NCBI GenBank assembly: GCA_963966765.1
Contig: CAXAAR010000019.1
Coordinates: 1 to 29,416 of the forward strand
Source of the DNA: Aequoribacter sp003520285
GTDB lineage: Bacteria; Pseudomonadota; Gammaproteobacteria; Pseudomonadales; Halieaceae
DNA: 29,416 bases
Direction: 5' to 3'
Part shown: in pieces, positions 23,451-29,416 of the stretch
How the letters are laid out: each line of letters begins with the position of its first letter
Numbering within the stretch: position 1 is the stretch's first letter
Notes under the pieces: model-generated
What the model was told of the DNA's origin: nothing
What the model saw: only the letters and a program-made list of their open reading frames with translations
Database searches by the model: none
Position numbers and translations under genes: made by a program

Positions 23451-24131
23451 ATGGGTATAACAGAACTTGCTGTGTTGCGTTGGTTGCACATCATCGCGAT
23501 GGTTTATTGGTTGGGCGGTGAGTGGGGCGTATTTAATACTTCAACCCACGTGATTAATCGCAACTTATCGATGGAGGAGCGACGCCGGCACATGCAAACG
23601 GCCTATCACATCGATATTTTGGCGAGGATTGGAATTATTAGTCTTCTCCCCTTGGGACTCCATATGGGCTATATCTGGGGGGTTCAGCCCTACGGGGGCA
23701 GCTTCCTAGTTGCTGTTTGGGTGTTGGCAATACTGTGGTTGTCTTTGTGCGTCTCTGCCTATTTTTATCGCGAAACAGATACGGGTTTGAAGCTCACAAT
23801 GGCTGACGAGAAAGTCCGATTTGTGTTGATACCTGTCTTGGTGATTTGCGCGGTTTCGTCTTTTCTGGGTTATGGCCCTTTTAATGCGAACACCGGGCAG
23901 TACTGGTTTTCTATTAAAATCTTACTGTACAGCGTCACATTGATGATTGGCCTTAAGTTACGTTTCATTATGCGCGAATGGACAGAAATGTTTCGTATAT
24001 TGGCGGACGGTCCCAATACAGAGGTCGAGAATAAGCTTGAGCGTAGTCTCGTTGTAGGCAAGCGTCTGGCGTACTGCTATTGGGCTACGATCGCTTCTGT
24101 TGCGTTTTTTGGAGCGACAAAAGCAATTTAA
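23451..24131 (+). CDS. Integral membrane protein, CopD/DUF2269-like
   Basis: 226 residues with about six hydrophobic segments (roughly 6-25, 57-76, 84-104, 122-142, 150-170 and 205-223). The first segment LRWLHIIAMVYWLGGEWGVF, with a His followed by W-L-G-G, is typical of CopD-like and DUF2269-type membrane proteins that may bind haem or copper through His. Further His residues sit near 53 and 75. ATG at 23451 with GGAG eight bases upstream. Followed by a strong terminator, so it ends this operon. The role is unclear: electron transfer from a membrane oxidoreductase is possible but is only inference. Confidence 0.6.
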   Translation: MGITELAVLRWLHIIAMVYWLGGEWGVFNTSTHVINRNLSMEERRRHMQTAYHIDILARIGIISLLPLGLHMGYIWGVQPYGGSFLVAVWVLAILWLSLCVSAYFYRETDTGLKLTMADEKVRFVLIPVLVICAVSSFLGYGPFNANTGQYWFSIKILLYSVTLMIGLKLRFIMREWTEMFRILADGPNTEVENKLERSLVVGKRLAYCYWATIASVAFFGATKAI

Positions 24132-24157
24132 CGGAGCACATTCATATCACATGCTAG

Positions 24158-24190
24158 GGCGCTATTGATAGAGATAGCGCCCTTTCTTTG
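24158..24190 (+). terminator. Intrinsic terminator after the membrane protein gene
   Basis: GGGCGCTAT (24158-24166), eight-base loop, ATAGCGCCC (24175-24183), then TTTCTTT. A 9-bp perfect stem followed by a T-rich run, 27 bases past the stop codon, ends the + strand operon. Confidence 0.85.
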
Positions 24191-24196
24191 ACGAGA

Positions 24197-24261
24197 TGCG
24201 AAGCGTAAACCTTGGCTTGGAAGCCACCCCGTGCGGAATTTTTAGAGTGCGCTCTTCGCAT
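24197..24261. repeat. Spaced 8-bp inverted repeat near the 3' end of the deacetylase operon
   Basis: ATGCGAAG (24197-24204) and CTTCGCAT (24254-24261), 49 bases apart, in the gap between the terminator and the minus-strand deacetylase stop. Could close a long imperfect hairpin in the minus-strand mRNA tail; no T-run. Confidence 0.25.
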
Positions 24262-24275
24262 TTAGCGTTGGCAAT

Positions 24276-25190
24276 TTAGGCACTGCTGGCAACAATAATC
24301 TCGCTGGGAGAAGCATTCCAAATGTCGGTTTGGTAATCCACCAGCAACGTCGTCAGCATGCGTTTAATGGCGCCAATACGATGCGGTTGTCCAATCAGCC
24401 ATGGGTGCAGGTTCAAGGCTAGCACTCTGCCACCTTGCTGCTTGCCTTCTTCTATAAGCAGATTGGCGGCATCAAGGACTTGTTCGACGTAGCTGTCTTC
24501 GCTATGAAGGTTTTGAGTCAACAAAAATACGTCGTCAAGCTCAAGGCTCGAGGGTAGGCAGGTCATGTCGCCGTTCTGCGTTTTAAATGTATACGGCAGT
24601 TCGTCGTTAACCCAATCGCAATGGAATTCAAATCCTGCTGCTGCGAGTAACTCCGGGGTATTTTGTGTTTGGATACGACCTGGGCTGAGCCAACCTTTAA
24701 CAGGCTTGCCGGTATGTTGTTCCAGAGCTTCTTTGGTTTTTTGGATCCAGTTACGCTCGGTGTTGGGGTCGACATCACCGGCCTGCATGCAAAGCATATC
24801 CCAGCTGTGACCAAGCCACTCATAATCGGTTTTGGTTAAGTACTCTAGGAGTTCAGGGTGCCGCTCTGTCAGCGCACCGCTTACGGCCAATGATGCCTTA
24901 GCGTCCAGTGCACCCAATACTTTCAGGAGTCGATACGCTCCGACGCGATTGCCATAGTCTCGAAGAGTGTAATGACGCAAGTCGGGATAGGGCATCGTTA
25001 ATGCACCCGGAGGCGCAACCTGAGGTTTCTCGCCCGACAAAGGGAAGTGCTGGAGACTCACGTTAATCCACAGGGCGAGAGGCTTGTTGCCCGGCCAGGT
25101 GAGCGGTGTGCGGTCTTGCATCATCGACCAATCGTAGCGGTTGTGGTCCATGCCATAGGTGCGTTTGGGGTAATTCAGAAGTTCGCTCAT
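24276..25190 (-). CDS. PuuE-like polysaccharide-deacetylase-family protein (copy 1)
   Basis: 304 residues of the NodB/PuuE-type deacetylase fold, the family of metal-independent allantoinase PuuE. Marks: YTLRDYGNRVGAYRLLKVL, ASLAVSGALTERHPELLEYL, W.L.GHSWDM, and GWLSPGRIQTQNTPELLAAAGFEF, then LNLHPWLIGQPHRIGAIKRML. Classical NodB metal motifs TFDD and HxxxH are absent: the first strand reads WINVSLQHF, so neither Asp nor the Glu of related enzymes is present. Its ATG overlaps the stop of copy 2 (ATGA). The role may be hydrolysis of a cyclic amide or deacetylation; possibly the less active partner of copy 2. Confidence 0.8.
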   Translation of the reverse strand: MSELLNYPKRTYGMDHNRYDWSMMQDRTPLTWPGNKPLALWINVSLQHFPLSGEKPQVAPPGALTMPYPDLRHYTLRDYGNRVGAYRLLKVLGALDAKASLAVSGALTERHPELLEYLTKTDYEWLGHSWDMLCMQAGDVDPNTERNWIQKTKEALEQHTGKPVKGWLSPGRIQTQNTPELLAAAGFEFHCDWVNDELPYTFKTQNGDMTCLPSSLELDDVFLLTQNLHSEDSYVEQVLDAANLLIEEGKQQGGRVLALNLHPWLIGQPHRIGAIKRMLTTLLVDYQTDIWNASPSEIIVASSA

Positions 25191-26110
25191 GCTCTCGCCT
25201 CCGTAATAGCCGCCATGGACTCATCATAATAGTGCTCGAGATAATAGTCTGCTATCTCGCGGCCTGTGGTGACCCAAACATCAGAATGCCCGGTAATGTA
25301 TTCTAAGGCCTCTTCAAATGCTTTTAGTCGATGTGGGCAGCTGACTTGGTAATTATGCGTTGGGATGCACATTACGGTGCCGCTGTCTTCGCCTTCCCGA
25401 TACAGTTGGTCAAAGGCCCGCATGATGGTTTGTCCGTAGCGTCTAGGCTCCATTTTTTGCACCACGTAGGCGATGGTGTCGTTAAGTTCAAGTGAATAGG
25501 GAATTGAGACAAAGCGCTTTCCGCTTCGAGTGTGAACCGGGGTGGGCTGATCGTCGTGGAACAGGTCGCAGGTATATATCCCGCCAGCCTCTGCAAACAA
25601 ATCAATGGTGTGATCTGAGTGGGACAAGGCGGGAGCTAAGTATCCAGCCGGCCGTTTGCCAACGGCTTTTTCGATAGTATGCATCGCATCTTCGATCATT
25701 TCACGCTCATCGGATTCGGTTAATCCATAGGTATAGCGTGTGTTGTAGATGCCGTGACTAAAAAATTCCCAGTCGCGCTCTTTGCATAACTCGATAATCT
25801 CGGGGTGGTGGTCGCAAAGCGCCGCCGACAAGCTAATTGATCCCCGTATGCCATATTTATCGAGTAAGGCCATTTGGCGATTATGCCCTACGCGGTTGCC
25901 GTAATCGCGAATACTGTAGCCTGGAATTGCTGGATAGGGATGCGGCCAAGGCTTTCGATAAGGGTTGTTGGGCGGGTTTAACTCATAAAACTCGATATTG
26001 GGTGCTACCCAAAACGCAATTTTTGCACCGTTTGGCCAAATGATTCTGGGGCGATCGATATAGGGCGAGTTGTCGTACAGGTCTAAATCTCGTTTCTGCG
26101 CCGAACTCAT
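25187..26110 (-). CDS. PuuE-like polysaccharide-deacetylase-family protein (copy 2)
   Basis: 307 residues, a diverged paralog of the next gene: both share a Y.I/LRDYGNRVG core, an H-PE motif after the SLSAAL strand, and a C-terminal IPTHNYQVSCPHRLKAFEEAL-type segment with a conserved His. Here the first strand reads FWVAPNIEFYE, keeping a Glu where PuuE has NYEEG, and the second motif is EFFSHGIYNTRY. No HxxxH is seen. Its ATG overlaps the stop of the isochorismatase-like gene (ATGA), so three proteins are made in step. PuuE opens the hydantoin ring of allantoin; with an amidohydrolase upstream, a ring-opening plus amide-cleaving pathway is plausible but unproven. Confidence 0.82.
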   Translation of the reverse strand: MSSAQKRDLDLYDNSPYIDRPRIIWPNGAKIAFWVAPNIEFYELNPPNNPYRKPWPHPYPAIPGYSIRDYGNRVGHNRQMALLDKYGIRGSISLSAALCDHHPEIIELCKERDWEFFSHGIYNTRYTYGLTESDEREMIEDAMHTIEKAVGKRPAGYLAPALSHSDHTIDLFAEAGGIYTCDLFHDDQPTPVHTRSGKRFVSIPYSLELNDTIAYVVQKMEPRRYGQTIMRAFDQLYREGEDSGTVMCIPTHNYQVSCPHRLKAFEEALEYITGHSDVWVTTGREIADYYLEHYYDESMAAITEARA

Positions 26111-26778
26111 GCGCCCTCCTGAGAGCTTAGCCAGTCCAAGACCTCTGCCACATCAAGCACATCAGCGTACTTAAGCGCCAAATCGGTCAAGTTGGCAAAG
26201 TGGTAGCTCTCATGTTTATCAGCCACACATTGTTCGGGCACGATCGTGCGATAGCCCCGTGACAGCGAATCCACAGCAGTTGCACGAATGCAGCCGCTGG
26301 TTGATCCTCCTGTAATCACAACAGTATCGACTTTGTGCCAGACGCAGAGTGATTGCAGGGGTGTTTCGAAGAAAACTGAGGGCATCTTCTTGCAATAGAT
26401 AGCGTCACGTTGATGGTCGATCTCGAGGCGATCGTCAAATTCAGCGCGTTGTGAACCAAACTTAATGTTTTGCAGTGAGTCTGGAGTATTTGTACGTGTG
26501 CCCCATATGCCGCAATCTTCTCCCGATTCCATATAGGCGACATGGGTCCAAACAACGGGCCAGTTGAGTGCGCGAAAGGCATGTGCGAGTTGGTTGGTGT
26601 ATTCGAGTTGACGGGGATCGGTCTCGTAAGCCGTTTTGAACAAGTCGGTACGCGTGTAGGCTTTTTGTGGGTCGACATTCACTAGAATGGCTTTTTGACC
26701 AAACCCAAAGCGAGCACGAGTAGGGTTGCTTTTGATTTGCTCGTAAATTTGTCGTGCAGTTAAATCACTGGTTTCCAT
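26107..26778 (-). CDS. Isochorismatase-like cysteine hydrolase (N-carbamoylsarcosine-amidase type)
   Basis: 223 residues. The Asp-Lys-Cys triad is present: Asp36 (LVNVDPQKAYT), Lys130 or Lys131 in the CKKMPSVFFETPL motif, and Cys163 in GGSTSGCIRATAVDSLSRGYR. The S-T-S-G-C-I-R-A-T-A-x-D pattern with ...PEQCVADK is typical of N-carbamoylsarcosine amidohydrolase, RutB and nicotinamidase relatives, which cleave C-N bonds of amides or ureido groups. First gene of a minus operon with the two PuuE-like genes; its promoter lies in the 103-base divergent gap toward the 26882 gene, which holds an inverted repeat. Exact substrate unknown. Confidence 0.9.
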   Translation of the reverse strand: METSDLTARQIYEQIKSNPTRARFGFGQKAILVNVDPQKAYTRTDLFKTAYETDPRQLEYTNQLAHAFRALNWPVVWTHVAYMESGEDCGIWGTRTNTPDSLQNIKFGSQRAEFDDRLEIDHQRDAIYCKKMPSVFFETPLQSLCVWHKVDTVVITGGSTSGCIRATAVDSLSRGYRTIVPEQCVADKHESYHFANLTDLALKYADVLDVAEVLDWLSSQEGA

Positions 26779-26804
26779 CTTAAGTCCTGTTTGGCGCGAG
26801 AATT

Positions 26805-26821
26805 TATGCTATAAAAGCATA
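26805..26821. promoter_or_regulatory. Inverted repeat in divergent promoter at 26.8 kb
   Basis: TATGCT (26805-26810), five-base spacer, AGCATA (26816-26821), followed by ATCAATATC. It sits between the isochorismatase-like start (26778) and the + strand gene start (26882). An operator candidate; AT-rich but not the ATGTTATAT core. Confidence 0.35.
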
Positions 26822-26881
26822 TCAATATCTCATATTTAGACAAGCAGTATTGCTACGATTTCCAGTATATGTCGAGGGCGT

Positions 26882-27613
26882 ATGACACAGAAGATTGTAC
26901 GAGGCACAATTCGGTATACCAGTAATAAACCGGAGCGCCAAGGTCAGGAACGTGGGCGCGAGTTCTTTACCATTACACAGCAACCCGATGGTGTTGACGT
27001 ATTGTTGGCGCACTGCGAAATTGATGACGCCCCTAAAGTTAATAGGGATGTGTGCGTGGCTATGAATCACGCTGATTCTAGTCCTTTAGATGGCTCAGTG
27101 CGTTTATCTGTGGGTGGGCGCTTCGAGGGTTCAGGTTGGATGCGTTTTGGTGAACACGAATCAGAATGTGAAAGCTTTAATGTCCGCGATGGTCGGATTT
27201 CACAAAACATTAAAACACCCTTTCGGCCGCGATGGTTTCAAGCTCATCCTATCGTTGGCGACGGACTTTTAATGCGTCTATATCCGCTTGAGCAAGGCCC
27301 CGGTGTTCATCACGTAGACAATATCTTTTTGAGTTCGCCGGATCATCGCGGTGCCACAGGCCCCTTATTCTTCGTTACCGAGTTCGATTTGGTTTATGTT
27401 GGCGAGGAGACTCTATCCATCGAAGCGGGCACCTTCGCTGCACGCCACTTTCAGGTAACGGGTACAGCCGGTAATTTACCGGAGGAGCACCCGCCCTACG
27501 ACATTTGGTGCTCGGCCGACGATGACTACATTTTTCTGAAAGGGGGTGTTGCGGGCTACATGCAGACCCATTATGAGTTGGTGTCGCTGATGTCTGAAAT
27601 TGTGGCGGCGTAA
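26882..27613 (+). CDS. Conserved-looking protein of unknown function, beta-rich
   Basis: 243 residues; I do not assign a family. No signal peptide or membrane segment. Alternating short hydrophobic stretches (GTIRYTS, FFTITQQ, VDVLLAHCEID, GSVRLSVGG, GLLMRLYP) suggest a largely beta barrel-like fold, perhaps related to DUF3108-type proteins. The C-terminal part YDIWCSADDDYIFLKGG, ending GYMQTHYELVSL, looks like a binding-site segment of such folds. ATG at 26882 follows GAGGG at a short spacing of three bases, and no better in-frame start exists. It lies alone, divergent from the hydrolase operon and convergent on the TRAP operon with one base between stop codons. Confidence 0.7.
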   Translation: MTQKIVRGTIRYTSNKPERQGQERGREFFTITQQPDGVDVLLAHCEIDDAPKVNRDVCVAMNHADSSPLDGSVRLSVGGRFEGSGWMRFGEHESECESFNVRDGRISQNIKTPFRPRWFQAHPIVGDGLLMRLYPLEQGPGVHHVDNIFLSSPDHRGATGPLFFVTEFDLVYVGEETLSIEAGTFAARHFQVTGTAGNLPEEHPPYDIWCSADDDYIFLKGGVAGYMQTHYELVSLMSEIVAA

Positions 27614-27614
27614 G

Positions 27615-28871
27615 TTACAGTAAAAAGAGCGATAACTCGGGCCAAGCTACAACGATGCCAAGCCCCAGAAGCATAATGCCGAGATAGGGTAAAACCGCGA
27701 TGCAAACCTCTTTAAAAGAGGCGTTGAAGGCCGCCATCGCCACAATAAGATTCAGACCAAAAGGTGGTGTTAAATAGCCGATCTCAAGGTTCACGATCAT
27801 ACTGATACCAAAGTGTACGGGATCAAAGCCCTGCTGCAAGGCCACAGGTTGTAGAAGTGGGGCGAAAATTAAAATAGCCGATCCTATGTCGATTAGGGTG
27901 CCTACCAACAGCAGTAGGATATTTGTCATGACCATAAATTGGAGTGGTGACTCTGACCAATAGGCGATGGTTGGAACGAAAATGTCTGCGCTTTTAGCGT
28001 AGGTCAAATACACTGTCAGGCACACCGCCAGCATGAGTACAGGGAATAATGAGCCGAGTAGCTTGCTGGTACTAAAAATGACCGAGTTTATCTTGGCTAG
28101 ATTAAGATCTTTGTGGAGCGCGGTCTCAACAAACAGGGCGTAAATTACAGCGACCGCGGCAGATTCGGTCGCTGTAAAATGCCCGCTGTATATTCCCCCC
28201 AGAATAATGAATGGCATCATCAATGACCAAATTCCATCCTTGGTCGCGACTGCGATGTCACGAAGGGACCAATAGTCTTGGCGCTTTTTAAAGTTCATGA
28301 CCCCCGCGTATAGAGCTAACAAAATCGTCAAGACCAAGGCTGGTCCAACTCCGGCGATAAACAAATCAGTAATAGATGTGCCTGTCATTACACCGTACAA
28401 AATCAAGGGAATGCTGGGCGGGACGATGATGCCCAAGGTTCCTGCAGCACAGAGCGCTCCGATAGCAAAGGTACGCGAATAGCCGGCTTCGATAAGGGCG
28501 GGAAACATCACAGAGCCGACCGCAAGTAAGGTGACGGTCGATGAGCCCGATACAGCGGCAAAGGTCGCGCAAGAGAGAATAGTGGCAATCGCTAGTCCTC
28601 CGGGGATAGGGCCTACCAAAGCGCGCACTAACGCTACCAATCTTGTTGCAATGCTGCCTTCCGACATCAGTTGTCCGCATAAGATAAAAAGCGGGATAGA
28701 CAGCAGAATATCTTTGTTGAGCGATTGCCACGCGTCTAAAGCGATAAAGCGTAAAGAGTCTTCAGTATTAAACAGATACAGCAAGGTCAGTACTGCGCCG
28801 AGTAATACCAAGACGCTTTGTCGAAGCAGTAGTAGTATAAATAGCGTTACGACGATGGTTGCCGTTGTCAT
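27615..28871 (-). CDS. dctM: TRAP transporter large permease subunit (DctM)
   Basis: 418 residues, polytopic, the main transport subunit of tripartite ATP-independent periplasmic transporters, which use Na+ to import organic acids such as C4-dicarboxylates. Family signatures: SIPLFILCGQLMSEGSIATRLV near residue 55-75 (key part LFILCGQLM), GSSTVTLLAVGSVMFPALIEAGYSRTFA (key part SGSSTVT), the strongly conserved GTLGIIVPPSIPLILYG, and a late GYLTPPFGLNL. Its ATG overlaps the stop of the small subunit gene by four bases (ATGA). The binding protein (DctP) usually precedes the Q subunit and so probably lies just beyond the window. Substrate unknown. Confidence 0.93.
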   Translation of the reverse strand: MTTATIVVTLFILLLLRQSVLVLLGAVLTLLYLFNTEDSLRFIALDAWQSLNKDILLSIPLFILCGQLMSEGSIATRLVALVRALVGPIPGGLAIATILSCATFAAVSGSSTVTLLAVGSVMFPALIEAGYSRTFAIGALCAAGTLGIIVPPSIPLILYGVMTGTSITDLFIAGVGPALVLTILLALYAGVMNFKKRQDYWSLRDIAVATKDGIWSLMMPFIILGGIYSGHFTATESAAVAVIYALFVETALHKDLNLAKINSVIFSTSKLLGSLFPVLMLAVCLTVYLTYAKSADIFVPTIAYWSESPLQFMVMTNILLLLVGTLIDIGSAILIFAPLLQPVALQQGFDPVHFGISMIVNLEIGYLTPPFGLNLIVAMAAFNASFKEVCIAVLPYLGIMLLGLGIVVAWPELSLFLL

Positions 28872-29392
28872 TTTGTCGCTCCGACTTCTGCCTCGGGTGC
28901 CAGATCTGGCCAGAAGGCGTATAAGCTATGTCTCAGCGCCATGAACGCAAATCCAGCCGGCATAATGGCCATAAACGGCGCGATGTAGTTACCCGTTAAT
29001 GCCGAAATCTCTTTGAGTTGGAAAGATTCCAAGGTAATCCAGGTCGATAGCACCGTGCACCCTGCTGCGAATGCGGCGGTGACAGCCTCTTTAAGGCGCT
29101 TAGTGGCCTCTTTGAATGTCTCGGGCAACACATTATCAATAAACCGAGGTCGGAGGTGGGCATCTTGAGATGACGCAATACCCAGACCAAACATGACCAC
29201 TAGAATGTTGGCGTAGACGCCATATTGTCGCGCAGTGATTAGGCCGCTGTCAGTGATCTCGCGGGCAACAACATCCGCAAACAGTATTAGGGTCATCGCA
29301 ATAAAGCCCACTGTAGTCAGCACTCGCTCTACTCGGGACAAGGCGTCCAAAATAGTCTCGGCAGTTGATTTTTTCATAGCTTGCGCCTGCAT
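28868..29392 (-). CDS. dctQ: TRAP transporter small permease subunit (DctQ)
   Basis: 174 residues with four hydrophobic segments (roughly 28-48, 62-82, 103-122 and 140-160) and a charged N-terminus, the usual DctQ layout; LSRVERVLTTVGFIAMTLILFADVVARE is the typical first helix (key part LFADVVARE). It forms the small inner-membrane half paired with DctM. Start could be the ATG at 29392 or at 29377 (MKKS); neither has a clear ribosome site, and the window ends 24 bases upstream, so the choice is open. ATGA overlap with dctM. Confidence 0.88.
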   Translation of the reverse strand: MQAQAMKKSTAETILDALSRVERVLTTVGFIAMTLILFADVVAREITDSGLITARQYGVYANILVVMFGLGIASSQDAHLRPRFIDNVLPETFKEATKRLKEAVTAAFAAGCTVLSTWITLESFQLKEISALTGNYIAPFMAIMPAGFAFMALRHSLYAFWPDLAPEAEVGATK

Positions 29393-29416
29393 GAGTGCGA
29401 TAAATATAATAATGCT

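Noticed and set aside
24276..26110. Recent tandem duplication of the two PuuE-like genes
   Set aside because: Only short motifs are shared and DNA-level similarity is not evident, so the duplication, if any, is old.

Overview
The window looks like accessory, catabolism-rich chromosome from a heterotrophic, probably marine, gammaproteobacterium. This is inferred from moderate GC, protein style, CoA-linked catabolic genes, a TRAP transporter and a sodium/solute symporter; there is no rRNA or other marker gene to settle it. About 27 protein genes are packed in short operons that alternate strands, often with ATGA or TAATG start/stop overlaps. I saw no tRNA, rRNA, CRISPR array, transposase or phage gene.

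Region 1 (1-5343, + strand) is a steroid-type operon: two acyl-CoA dehydrogenases (the first cut by the window edge), a short-chain dehydrogenase closely resembling IpdF of steroid C/D-ring breakdown, a KstD-like FAD-dependent ketosteroid dehydrogenase and a SnoaL/NTF2-fold protein. Region 2 (5344-6635) is a gene graveyard. It holds the first ~21 codons of an iorA-like [2Fe-2S] subunit, joined to an antisense SDR pseudogene with two in-frame stops and an internal deletion, plus a weaker decayed frame.

Region 3 (6636-15255) is acid/CoA catabolism: a minus-strand operon of CurA-like reductase, HMG-CoA-lyase-like enzyme and aldehyde dehydrogenase; a CaiB/BaiF CoA-transferase on +; a LeuC/LeuD-like dehydratase pair on minus that differs from ordinary leucine enzymes; and two two-domain VOC proteins. 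Region 4 (15256-19875) has a candidate small RNA or attenuator with an anti-Shine-Dalgarno loop and strong terminator, a symporter translationally coupled to a GlcD-like FAD enzyme, and a pair of predicted exported proteins (VOC and DUF1838).

Region 5 (19876-24190) has a DUF1330 protein, a nitrilase-fold protein lacking the catalytic Lys and Cys, a HutC-type GntR regulator, a divergent MFS transporter and a small membrane protein ending in a terminator. Region 6 (24276-29392) has a three-gene operon of isochorismatase-like hydrolase and two PuuE-like deacetylases, an unrecognised 243-residue protein, and the M and Q subunits of a TRAP transporter.

The genes read as uptake (symporter, MFS, TRAP) plus oxidation, CoA activation and C-C or C-N cleavage of one or more organic acids or polycyclic substrates. 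An AT-rich motif, ATGTTATAT, recurs exactly in three intergenic regions, with related palindromes in others; this suggests, but does not prove, a local regulon under the GntR protein.
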